Source of the DNA: a virus
Reading direction: 5' to 3' (one strand)
Virus record (IMG/VR): IMGVR_UViG_3300035698_012750
Span: 1 to 42,574 of that record
DNA: 42,574 nucleotides
The position numbers and the translations under genes are program-made. Under the pieces are notes generated by a model. The model was not told where the DNA came from, searched no databases, and saw only the letters and a list, made by a program, of their open reading frames with translations. How positions within the stretch are numbered: the stretch's first letter is position 1; each line of letters starts with the position of its first letter. Positions 23,824 to 32,031 of the stretch are shown one piece after another.

Positions 23824-24087
23824 ATGATCGATATTATGAACACTGGTAAAGTACAGCGGATAGAAATAGATGACGAAGGAGTCGAGTTCCGTGAGCCGAT
23901 CGAGCTTCCGGAAGTGGTTATCGCAGGATCGATCAGAGTTCCTCCTAGGTTTAACATGGTGGCCATGGCTTGGACTGAGCATGATGATGTTGAGGCATGG
24001 TGGAAGATCATGGCTGCAAACCCAGAATACCTGTATCCACCGGACCTGGAGCGGGATACTGGTAGGATTATGAGGATACCTGAATAA
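23824..24087 (+). CDS. LysM-like baseplate protein (gp53/tail protein X-like), 87 aa
   Basis: Residues 37-86 (PPRFNMVAMAWTEHDDVEAWW, then KIMAANPEYLYPPDLERDTG and RIMRIP) follow the LysM pattern of baseplate proteins: an entry segment, W..I...NP, and a closing G-x-x-x-RIP. In phages this fold holds baseplate parts together rather than binding cell wall. GGAGGG lies 4 nt before ATG 23824; ATG 23836 is a shorter in-frame option. The stop overlaps the hub gene start (TAATG). Homology is judged by eye. Confidence 0.65.
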   Translation: MIDIMNTGKVQRIEIDDEGVEFREPIELPEVVIAGSIRVPPRFNMVAMAWTEHDDVEAWWKIMAANPEYLYPPDLERDTGRIMRIPE

Positions 24088-25619
24088 TGGGGTACGTTGA
24101 TCCAACACTGATGCAGACACGATACTGGGCTATTAGTATTGATGGTGTGCCTCTACCAGAGTCCTTCATGGCCTTACTGGAGTCGATCAAGGTTGAAGAA
24201 TCTACATCGGAGCGTAATAAGTGCATTGTTAGATTCAATGATTTGCGCCATACCATACCCAAGCAAGGTGGTGGATTCTATACGACACTTAATGATGTAG
24301 CTACGACGAAGAACCATTACTTTTTTGAACGAGGACGTGAACTTACTGTTTCTATAGGGTATGATCCTAACAAATTAGTTGAGACATGGTTATTTGTGAT
24401 CTCGAAGGTAAAGCCGGACTTCCCGGAAGACGGTGATCCACAGTTGACAATAGAAGCGTTGAGCAAGAAGCAACGCTTACGCATTGGCCGTACAACCACA
24501 CTGAAGCCTGGATCATTGGTGATCCGTAAGCTGAGTGACGTACTGGTGCCGATTGCCCAGAATCATAAGTTATCATATCAGATCGATGATGTTATTTTTA
24601 TGCAGCCCCATGCGTTTACTATTCTCGGCACGGATACTGATCAAACTATAGTGGAGCGTCTTGGTGACGAGTATGGACGAACATCCAATGTGATTGGGAA
24701 TACACTGGTGTTCATTTACAAAGACAGGACACTGCATACTCCACAAGATGATTTCCGTTATCAATTGTGCTACCGGTGCGGTGATAGCTCGTGTAAATCC
24801 TTTCGAGCTATTGAGCACGATAGATCAAGGAAGAGTAAGAATCAGAAACAAAGTACCAGTGATTCCGACGTCAAGAACGCATACATCGATGACACTACTG
24901 GTTTAGAGCACGTAACACACCTGTCTGACGATGGATCGTATGGGGTAGCTGATCACCGCGAGAAAATATCGGACGTCATTGATCCAGAGTCCGAGAGTTT
25001 ACAAGAGTCTATGCCTACGACATACGATCAAATGGCTTATGAGGGTACACGTGAAGGATCCTCTGAGTATGATGAAGTAATCACGTATGATGGGAGTACA
25101 GGGTCGCATATTGTACATCGCATGGAACGAGAGATCGGCGAAACTACTAATGAGGAAGTCTCTACTGATACCCCGCAGGATCCAGACGATGCAAACAAGA
25201 AGGCGGCTGGTAAGTCAAAGAGTCCAAGTTACGATGCAGAGATCGTTCCATCGATGTTTGATCCATTTCTGAAGTTAAATGTGCAGATCGAACTATTTGG
25301 TCTGGGTGTGCGGTGGTCCGGCACGAAGGGTAATAAGTACATAATCAAAGCACGGACAGTGAGCATGGCACGCGACTCTGGTCCTGACTTGTCACTGAGT
25401 ACTGTTCGATACCGTAAGCCCAAGCCTTCGGCTAGAGAAGCAGAGCCGAGCGTTGACCCTGGAACCACGCTCACGCTGGATCCGTACGACGGCCAAGTAG
25501 AGGGGCTTAGGTACAACGGAGGAACCGGTACATGGGACGTGATCCAGGTCGTGAATGAAACTGGTGATACAACTGCCCATGATGTAGCAGATGACAAGAC
25601 AGTGAAGAAAAATGATTGA
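24087..25619 (+). CDS. Baseplate hub protein (gpD/T4 gp27-like), 510 aa
   Basis: Residues 1-120 show the first tube-like hub domain (YWAISIDGVPLPESFMALLES, then FFERGRELTVSIGYD and VISKVKPDFPEDGDP with LTIEALSKKQRL). Residues 150-225 show the second (LSDVLVPIAQNHKLSYQID, then DQTIVERLGDEYGRTSNVIGN), as in gpD and VgrG N-terminal parts. Residues 235-380 are a polar, likely disordered insertion containing CYRC and SSCKS. The C-terminus (LNVQIELFGLGVRWSGTKG, then YIIKARTVSMARDSG) is a further beta domain. It forms the trimeric hub that carries the spike encoded by the next gene, which overlaps by 8 nt. Confidence 0.85.
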   Translation: MGYVDPTLMQTRYWAISIDGVPLPESFMALLESIKVEESTSERNKCIVRFNDLRHTIPKQGGGFYTTLNDVATTKNHYFFERGRELTVSIGYDPNKLVETWLFVISKVKPDFPEDGDPQLTIEALSKKQRLRIGRTTTLKPGSLVIRKLSDVLVPIAQNHKLSYQIDDVIFMQPHAFTILGTDTDQTIVERLGDEYGRTSNVIGNTLVFIYKDRTLHTPQDDFRYQLCYRCGDSSCKSFRAIEHDRSRKSKNQKQSTSDSDVKNAYIDDTTGLEHVTHLSDDGSYGVADHREKISDVIDPESESLQESMPTTYDQMAYEGTREGSSEYDEVITYDGSTGSHIVHRMEREIGETTNEEVSTDTPQDPDDANKKAAGKSKSPSYDAEIVPSMFDPFLKLNVQIELFGLGVRWSGTKGNKYIIKARTVSMARDSGPDLSLSTVRYRKPKPSAREAEPSVDPGTTLTLDPYDGQVEGLRYNGGTGTWDVIQVVNETGDTTAHDVADDKTVKKND

Positions 25620-26946
25620 TAAATCTAACAAGCATTTTGGTATCTACGACGGCAAAGTGAAGTCTATTGGTGACAAGCCAGAGATTGGTCGTATCAAAGC
25701 CACTGTGCCGACTATATTCGGTAACCACTCGTCCGTTTGTAATTGGGCCTATCCGTCGCCCGCTATGGCCGGTGCGGGCAATGGGTACGGATTCTTTGCT
25801 CTACCACAAATCAATGACACTGTTTACATCCAGTTCATCAATGGTGATATTGATAAACCTGTATGGTCCCCTGGGCCATGGCATGTGGTAGGTGGGGAAA
25901 GCGGTGCGCCGAAGCATGCGCGGGGTGAGCGTGACGAGTGTGATGCTGGTATGAAGGGTGCTCATGGCATCCCTAAGACGTCGTTCAAGGGCGAGTACGG
26001 TAAAGTGTACGTCTGGCAGACTCCTGGCGGAAACATGATCGAGATGGATGATACGGTAGGATATGAACGTATTCAGATCTACCACTCATCTGGTTCGCAT
26101 TATGAGATCCACGCTGATGGTACCGTTGTAGATGCGTCTACCGCTGATCGTGTGGAGGTAACGACACAGAACAAACAAGAAACAGTTCTGGGGAACTCTA
26201 AACGTTCAGTGCAGGGGAACCTGGAAGATTTTATTCAAGGAGATTACCACCAGACGATTCTAGGTAACGCTAAATTTGTCTGGAAGGGTGAACAAGAATA
26301 CGAGATAGGAAAACTTCAATTCAAGACCGGAGGTGATCAACGTTTCGTGTCTGGTGGTAATCTCTATCAGTACGCTGATGCAAACATGAATGTTGAGGTC
26401 GGCGGTTCAAGAGCTGTCAAAGTAACATCGGCTGATTCAAAGTTTGTCATGGGGCCGCACACGACGATGGTTACAAACGTTGAAGGTCTACCCACGTCGG
26501 ATTCTTTGCTGCTACACGGACTGAATGGAGTGACCAGTCTTATCGGCACCGATGCATCTGGTTTGGCCTCTGGTGGTTATGTTCGCATTGAGACTGTTCC
26601 GCCTAATCTGAAAATGTACGCTGGCCCAGCGCCTGACCCATCGCTTCAGATAGCCGGTGAGGGACGACCGTCACAGGGGTCGGGCTTGGTGTTGGATGGT
26701 ACTGGGGCGGGGACCATACTTCATTCAATGTTGAACTTGCTGCTGAAGGGCATGGTTTCGATAATCCTTGAGGCTCCATCAGTACGTATTGGAGGTAGAG
26801 CAGCGATTCATCCATTGCTTTGGGGTGAAATAGCCGCATCGTTATTCGATAGTCATGTCCACACTACAGCCATGGGTCCAAGTGGTATACCTATAGCTCC
26901 TGTTATGGGGGCTACAGCATTGTCAAAGACAGTAACAACAACATAG
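25612..26946 (+). CDS. Central spike protein with OB-fold (gp5/gpV-like), 444 aa
   Basis: The N-terminus carries an OB-fold as in gp5 and VgrG: GKVKSIGDKPEIGRIKATVP, then GYGFFALPQINDTVYIQFING and DKPVWSPGPW. The middle (residues ~155-290) has repeated polar strands (NKQETVLGNSKRSVQGNLED, then FIQGDYHQTILGN) typical of an intertwined beta-helix needle. The end (FDSHVHTTAMGPSGIPIAPV) is a usual feature of these phage spikes. There is no lysozyme domain as in T4 gp5, so cell-wall digestion must come from elsewhere. It trimerises under the hub and pierces the outer layer of the host. Confidence 0.88.
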   Translation: MIDKSNKHFGIYDGKVKSIGDKPEIGRIKATVPTIFGNHSSVCNWAYPSPAMAGAGNGYGFFALPQINDTVYIQFINGDIDKPVWSPGPWHVVGGESGAPKHARGERDECDAGMKGAHGIPKTSFKGEYGKVYVWQTPGGNMIEMDDTVGYERIQIYHSSGSHYEIHADGTVVDASTADRVEVTTQNKQETVLGNSKRSVQGNLEDFIQGDYHQTILGNAKFVWKGEQEYEIGKLQFKTGGDQRFVSGGNLYQYADANMNVEVGGSRAVKVTSADSKFVMGPHTTMVTNVEGLPTSDSLLLHGLNGVTSLIGTDASGLASGGYVRIETVPPNLKMYAGPAPDPSLQIAGEGRPSQGSGLVLDGTGAGTILHSMLNLLLKGMVSIILEAPSVRIGGRAAIHPLLWGEIAASLFDSHVHTTAMGPSGIPIAPVMGATALSKTVTTT

Positions 26947-26954
26947 GATTAGAC

Positions 26955-27233
26955 ATGCCGACAGCACGAGACACACTGGAAGATACATTAACTGACATCA
27001 TCACAGAGTTGATGGAGCAGGATCCGCCTACTGCAGAGGAACCTGAATTGAAGCTGACTTTCCTGGATCAGATTCCAGCGATTGCCGATGCAATCGATGT
27101 ATACATTTCGGCTGTATTGACGGGCGGTGGTTTCACACTTACTGTACCTGCGGGCATTGCTGTTGCAGTTGACGTCGGTACTGGTGTTGGAGCAACGACA
27201 GAAGACGGTGAAGTTACAGTGGAGGCTGGTTGA
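26955..27233 (+). CDS. Small acidic hypothetical protein, 92 aa
   Basis: It starts 9 nt after the spike gene. The first half is acidic and helical (DTLEDTLTDIITELMEQD). The second half is Gly/Val/Thr-rich with alternating hydrophobics (FTLTVPAGIAVAVDVGTGVG) that suggest a small beta structure. PAAR signatures are absent. Its place beside the spike would suit a spike-tip or baseplate accessory protein. The next gene starts at the overlapping TGATG. Confidence 0.65.
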   Translation: MPTARDTLEDTLTDIITELMEQDPPTAEEPELKLTFLDQIPAIADAIDVYISAVLTGGGFTLTVPAGIAVAVDVGTGVGATTEDGEVTVEAG

Positions 27234-27991
27234 TGCAAGCTGCTTTCACCGGTCACACATCGAACCAAGAGATGCCGTTTAGGACGTACCAGCATTACAA
27301 GAAGCATCCGCATGAACTAGTGAAAGATTTCCAGCCGCCAGCTCCGTTTGTATTACCTGAGATCACAGAAGCCGATTACGGTAAGAATGTGATGGCTGGT
27401 CAAGCATACCCACTGGCGTCGGCTCGTGCTGTAGGCATCTTGGTTAAAGTAGCAATGCTGGTCGAGTTCAGTGTGCGAGATCTTGATGTAGTTATGGACC
27501 AGAAAGCACTTTCAACTGCTGTGATGCAGCATGAATTGTTGCGGAATAAACAGAGGTCTGAATATGGCAAATTGGATTCCTTTTACTTTCGGTCGGGTTG
27601 CGTTGGAACCGCTGGAACTGATAGCATCGCACGTTCTTACCGTCGTGGACTTGTTAGGCAATTTGCTAACAATTCTTGGGACAGTTATCGAGATCATCGC
27701 CGTGCTTATCATGGGTTTCTCAAACGCGCTTGCACAAGCTATCAATGCCTTACTGGAAGCGATAACGAATTTTTTGAACGATATCTTGTCCACGGGTTTC
27801 TATTTTCTCTTGTACGCCCCTGGATTGAAAGAAGGAAGCGGATCGACTCGCAAGTTTTCGGAATGGTTGCGCGATGTCGCGGCTACGTTCGACAAAGAAG
27901 ACGACAGCTATCGCCCGCAGTTCAGCCGAGACGCTTATGTTGGGGGTCTGGTACTATGCTTAGCCTTTCCGACATTCGAAGAACTGATTGA
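27233..27991 (+). CDS. Hypothetical baseplate-region protein with unusual 3' overlap
   Basis: ATG 27233 overlaps the previous TGA, with GGAGG (27221-27225) at ideal spacing, so the start is strong. The first 110 residues look like a normal protein (FTGHTSNQEMPFRTYQHYKK, VGILVKVAMLVEFSVRDLDV). From about 27560 on, the frame runs under the next gene (start 27564) to 27991. There it has Arg/Cys-rich, low-quality sequence (ARCRGYVRQRRRQLSPAV), which looks like a shadow of the other frame. The true C-terminus is therefore uncertain: a lost stop codon, an assembly indel, a recoding event or genuine overprinting could explain it. The function is unknown. Confidence 0.5.
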   Translation: MQAAFTGHTSNQEMPFRTYQHYKKHPHELVKDFQPPAPFVLPEITEADYGKNVMAGQAYPLASARAVGILVKVAMLVEFSVRDLDVVMDQKALSTAVMQHELLRNKQRSEYGKLDSFYFRSGCVGTAGTDSIARSYRRGLVRQFANNSWDSYRDHRRAYHGFLKRACTSYQCLTGSDNEFFERYLVHGFLFSLVRPWIERRKRIDSQVFGMVARCRGYVRQRRRQLSPAVQPRRLCWGSGTMLSLSDIRRTD

Positions 27992-29870
27992 GGCTATCAA
28001 CAAGTTCATCGGATTGTGGACCGAGGGTTGGGAGTTTTTAACCGACCTGCCGAATGGTATCCCTTCCTGGGATGACTGGAACCCTCCTCCAAGAACCAAG
28101 GGCCAGTGGAGCAGTGTCACATTCAGAGATATAGATGCTATACGCGTAACACTGATGAAAGCAATCAACGCACTTGATAAGTTCCAACTCTTCGAAGATG
28201 CAAACAAAATAGTTCAGAGTTTCGGTGAGATGATGAAACGCAAAGGGCAGGAGATGCAGAAGTTTGCACGTGAGTTCAAGCAATTGATTGTCGCACTGAT
28301 CAAAGCAATCTCTGAGACGGGTGTCTGGGCATTGCCGATCTATGGACGCGGAGGTAATCCACTGCTGCAGTCGGCACTTAGAAGCATGACTGGTACGCCT
28401 AGTACTGTGCAATCGAGTGCTGAGGAGGGTGCAGTTGCTGCGGCACAAACTCTCCAGAGTACAATGGATGAACTTGCTGGTATCCCAACTGATCAGACTT
28501 TCGTGCGTCCCGACAACCACAAGGAGTCATTGGACGCGACCGTCCGGATGGTAGAAGAAGTGAATGACCGGATCGACAAGCTGGATAAAGATGTACGTGC
28601 TTATCCTAATGGCATGCTGGCCGGTGCGGTTGGCAATGCTATTGATGGTGAGTCAATCGTAAACCCATTCAGTATTCCTGGGTATTCTCCTGATACTATC
28701 GAGGAAGGTGCAGCTACGGATTCCAGCTATCGTGAGTCATGGCCTGTGTCTACAGAGGACAACAGTACTGAAGACACTGAAGCCTTACCAGCTTTGGTTC
28801 ATTTGAATGATGCTGTCGAACTACAAGAATACCTGAAGTCGTTGTCAGTCAGTCCTACGATCTGGCCGAAGGTGCCCCGCACTAACTCATACCAAGACAA
28901 CCCGCTGGCCGGTAAGTCTGAAGAATTCGATGCTTCGAGCGCCTATGCTGATTCCACCTGGGTCGACGGCGAGGGGGCAAACCATACGATCGGAGTCGGT
29001 AGGATCGACTTCATCGGGCAGTACGGATACACAAACGCCAGTGGGTCGATTCAGTCTGCTGGCGCTGATGTCATTGCGGCACAAGACAGCGACATCTCAG
29101 TGGCATTGGGTGACGTTGTGAATTCGTGGTCCTTGGGCTGTGTGGTAGTGATTGACCTGTCGACTACTGGAGAGATTCCGTACGGCTCAGAGTTTTACAC
29201 ACAGATAGTCGAGTTTGTTACTGGCGAGGATACTCGACATACACCGTCACGTATCGTAATTATCGGTGACGACAATATGATGAATCTGACGCTTCAACTC
29301 AATGTCAGTATGGCCTTGCTTCGTGCACAGTTGGGTATAGCAGATGATGCTATACCTGGGGTTCATACTGCAGCCGCAGATGATGAGACGGTTGCACTGG
29401 ATCAGTTCAATGCGAATGAACGCTTGACTAATGAAGAGATGCGGGATCCTAAGAACGCTGGGGCCGCATTAGGGCAACTGGTATCAGATGCACTACCGGA
29501 AGCATACGAAGTACCTTCCGTACCAGTCCCACAGATAAGTTATGATGAAGACGGTAAAGTCAACATCGAGTACGAGGATCGTCCATTGGGTCCGCGTTTT
29601 CAGGCTACCCAGTACCCTGATTTTGCTGGGTTGGATAATATCACAATGGGTTGTATGATCGTTACGGGTGGGCCATCCGATACTGTAGTACAAGCGTTAT
29701 TCAATCTACTTGGTGTGACCGCTGCAGCCAGTGAAGTCGCGGCAGCAGGAACTATGCAAACCGCCGAGCAAGTCCGTGCTGCTGGTGGGATGTTTGAATC
29801 GTTCGAAGAGAACTATGAGTATACCCAAGCGCAGAATAGATCTGATGGGAACACTGAAGATTACTCGTGA
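27564..29870 (+). CDS. Large baseplate-region protein of unknown function, 768 aa
   Basis: Start ATG 27564 has AGAGG 7 nt upstream; ATG 27531 in frame has no ribosome site. Residues 15-85 are very hydrophobic with few charges (LLGNLLTILGTVIEIIAVLI, ALLEAITNFLNDILST), and 120-150 are also hydrophobic. These could be membrane-active or buried helices. A long polar stretch (270-480) is Ser, Asp and Glu rich. Around 490-580 (GSIQSAGADVIAAQDSDISV, WSLGCVVVIDLSTTGEIPYG) strands suggest a folded domain. The gene lies between spike and gp25-like genes, so it is probably structural. Its relation in frame to the upstream gene is +1. Confidence 0.75.
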   Translation: MANWIPFTFGRVALEPLELIASHVLTVVDLLGNLLTILGTVIEIIAVLIMGFSNALAQAINALLEAITNFLNDILSTGFYFLLYAPGLKEGSGSTRKFSEWLRDVAATFDKEDDSYRPQFSRDAYVGGLVLCLAFPTFEELIEAINKFIGLWTEGWEFLTDLPNGIPSWDDWNPPPRTKGQWSSVTFRDIDAIRVTLMKAINALDKFQLFEDANKIVQSFGEMMKRKGQEMQKFAREFKQLIVALIKAISETGVWALPIYGRGGNPLLQSALRSMTGTPSTVQSSAEEGAVAAAQTLQSTMDELAGIPTDQTFVRPDNHKESLDATVRMVEEVNDRIDKLDKDVRAYPNGMLAGAVGNAIDGESIVNPFSIPGYSPDTIEEGAATDSSYRESWPVSTEDNSTEDTEALPALVHLNDAVELQEYLKSLSVSPTIWPKVPRTNSYQDNPLAGKSEEFDASSAYADSTWVDGEGANHTIGVGRIDFIGQYGYTNASGSIQSAGADVIAAQDSDISVALGDVVNSWSLGCVVVIDLSTTGEIPYGSEFYTQIVEFVTGEDTRHTPSRIVIIGDDNMMNLTLQLNVSMALLRAQLGIADDAIPGVHTAAADDETVALDQFNANERLTNEEMRDPKNAGAALGQLVSDALPEAYEVPSVPVPQISYDEDGKVNIEYEDRPLGPRFQATQYPDFAGLDNITMGCMIVTGGPSDTVVQALFNLLGVTAAASEVAAAGTMQTAEQVRAAGGMFESFEENYEYTQAQNRSDGNTEDYS

Positions 29871-29878
29871 GGTGAATT

Positions 29879-30265
29879 ATGGGAGTTGGAACTGCATACC
29901 CAATGCGCCTGAATCAGCATGGCAAATGGACCATGGATTCAGGAGCGGCGCGTAAGAAACGATTGATTGCATCGATCTTAATGACTCCAATCGCTACGCG
30001 TGAGGATGATCCTCGTCTCGGAGTATTGAATAACTTCTTGTTCCGGACCAAGTCATCGGAAAAGCTCACACTGTCTAAGTTCTTAATCATCGAGAAACTG
30101 GAGTCTCAAGTTCAGAATATAAAAATTGTTGATCTGATTCCACAACAGGTGTATGGTGATGATGGAACCGCTAGATTGGTTATTGACGTGACATTTGTTG
30201 ATCTCGATACTAATCAAGGCGAGCGCGTAGGGATTCTCCTACCGACCCCTGCAGGGAGCGACTAA
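29879..30265 (+). CDS. Baseplate wedge protein (T4 gp25-like), 128 aa
   Basis: The small protein has the gp25/W-like layout: IASILMTPIATREDDPRLGV near residue 30, then FLFRTKSSEKLTLSKFLIIE and the strand ARLVIDVTFVDLDTNQGERV. gp25-like proteins link the sheath initiation ring to the wedge, and the gene usually lies directly before the J/gp6 gene, as here. The Glu-Pro-Arg motif of the family appears only loosely as EDDPR. GAGGTGA lies before the ATG. The stop overlaps the next start (TAATG). Confidence 0.75.
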   Translation: MGVGTAYPMRLNQHGKWTMDSGAARKKRLIASILMTPIATREDDPRLGVLNNFLFRTKSSEKLTLSKFLIIEKLESQVQNIKIVDLIPQQVYGDDGTARLVIDVTFVDLDTNQGERVGILLPTPAGSD

Positions 30266-32031
30266 TGACATTGATTCTTAGCGGTGACGGCCTCTCAATC
30301 AACTTTGCACGTCGAAGCTTTGCCGATTTTCAGGCAGACTTTATCTCCTTGGCTACAGAACAAATTCCTGAATGGAGTGATCCTGGTGATTACGACCCCG
30401 GTGTGATTATTGGTGGGTATTCTGCACGTCTTGGGACATTCTTGAACTTCTATCTGAATCGTTACACGAATGAACAGTACTCGACGACCGCTAAGTTGCT
30501 GTCGTCTTACCGCAAGATGGGCGCATTGAATGGGTATACTCCTTCACCGCGCACCACCGCATCTGTTGACGTTGTTGCTGTAACCACACAGGCTGGATGG
30601 ATCCCTAAGTATTTCACCGTTGGATCCGAGCCAGATGAAGACTCGACAGTCGTTCAATACGAACTACTGACTCCAGTCTACGCGTCTGGTCCTGGTCAGT
30701 ATGTGCTGACCTGCTATCATGGGATCACACGTGAAAACAAGTTGATCGGTACTGGTAACGGTTCACTGTTTCAGTGGTTCCGGGTTATCGAAGTCCCAGT
30801 AGCGACGAAGTCATCTGGATTTCCGGATATCAGCTTAGAGGTCTTAGAAGGCGAAGAGTGGAGGGCATGGTCACGTGTACCGGATTGGTTGAACTCTGGG
30901 CCACTGGATCGTCATTATTTGGCTTCCTACAATGACCACGACGAACTGATTATCCAGACTGGTGACGGTGTTACTGGCCGAGTACCTCCGATTAGTACCG
31001 ATGGAGCTAAGAATATTCGAGGAACGTACCGTCTTGGAGGCGGTCCTGTAGGCATGCTACCTGGTAGGGGACGGGTTACTCAGATAGTCAACGCGATGGG
31101 GTCCAGCTTGGTGGCATCGGTTGTGAATCTACGCAAGCCGACCGGTGGCCGACCAGCGGAAACTGTCACACAAGTACGCGAGAACATGCCGAAGGCAGCA
31201 GCAACACGTACATCGATTGTCACGTTTGATGATGCGATCGCTTTGGTACGGCAGAGTGGCTTAGGGGTTCAGCACATTAAGCTCAGTCAAGGCACTGGAC
31301 CTTTGGATGTCCACGTAGTTGTAGGAGCATACGGCGAGAATCCCGTACCGACTGGATACTGGGACAGCTACCTTGAGACTGGGCAGGGTATGCTCGGGGC
31401 AGTGGGGCAGTTCATCCAAGAGCGTTGCTCGGAAAACTGGATCCTGTCTGTGGTAGCTGCCAAACCTGTACCTGTCATTGCTAAGTTAACAGTGTACTGC
31501 GCCAGTTGGGCGTACCAATCTGATGTAGGCCAACGTGCACGCACAGCGGTAAATAGTTTCCTCGTGGCGACCAATCAAAGCCTTGGCGGAGAAGCGGACC
31601 TCTCAGAGTTTAATCAGACGCTCAAGGAGCTGGACGGAGTGCGAAGCGTTGATATCACTGAATTCCGACGAGCGCCACGTGCCAAGTTTAAGCAGGGAAT
31701 CGATGGCGCTTCGTTTGGTTCTTATGTCGTAGGCGAGAACTCCTCAGAAGAGGTATGGCGTATCCTATTCACCAATTCTACGACATTCCGTGTGATCGGT
31801 TCCAAGTCTGGTGAGCAGAAGAATCTTGGGATACTGGCACATCCTCAAGGGTATCAGACTGATAATGGGCAGTTGGCATTCAAAGCAGTACCACTTGTAC
31901 CTTTGCAGCCCGCAGCCGGTACGTTGTATGAGATACGGACTTCTAAGTTCATTGGATCAATAACGGTAGATACCGATGAGATTATTACTACCGGCACAGC
32001 GGTCATCAATACCTCCGGGGGTGTAAGTTAA
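30265..32031 (+). CDS. Baseplate wedge protein J-like (T4 gp6-like), 588 aa
   Basis: The N-terminus (SFADFQADFISLATEQIPEW, then DPGVIIGGYSARLGTFLNFY) follows the start of baseplate J proteins, in which early residues describe a subunit entering a wedge ring. The middle VVQYELLTPVYASGPGQYVL and LIIQTGDGVTGRVPP match the beta domain. VRENMPKAAATRTSIVTFDD, then IALVRQSGLGVQHIKLS, and SEFNQTLKELDGVRSVDITE near the end are typical J segments. Length is normal for longer members. It forms the iris-like ring around the hub that opens when the sheath contracts. Confidence 0.88.
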   Translation: MTLILSGDGLSINFARRSFADFQADFISLATEQIPEWSDPGDYDPGVIIGGYSARLGTFLNFYLNRYTNEQYSTTAKLLSSYRKMGALNGYTPSPRTTASVDVVAVTTQAGWIPKYFTVGSEPDEDSTVVQYELLTPVYASGPGQYVLTCYHGITRENKLIGTGNGSLFQWFRVIEVPVATKSSGFPDISLEVLEGEEWRAWSRVPDWLNSGPLDRHYLASYNDHDELIIQTGDGVTGRVPPISTDGAKNIRGTYRLGGGPVGMLPGRGRVTQIVNAMGSSLVASVVNLRKPTGGRPAETVTQVRENMPKAAATRTSIVTFDDAIALVRQSGLGVQHIKLSQGTGPLDVHVVVGAYGENPVPTGYWDSYLETGQGMLGAVGQFIQERCSENWILSVVAAKPVPVIAKLTVYCASWAYQSDVGQRARTAVNSFLVATNQSLGGEADLSEFNQTLKELDGVRSVDITEFRRAPRAKFKQGIDGASFGSYVVGENSSEEVWRILFTNSTTFRVIGSKSGEQKNLGILAHPQGYQTDNGQLAFKAVPLVPLQPAAGTLYEIRTSKFIGSITVDTDEIITTGTAVINTSGGVS

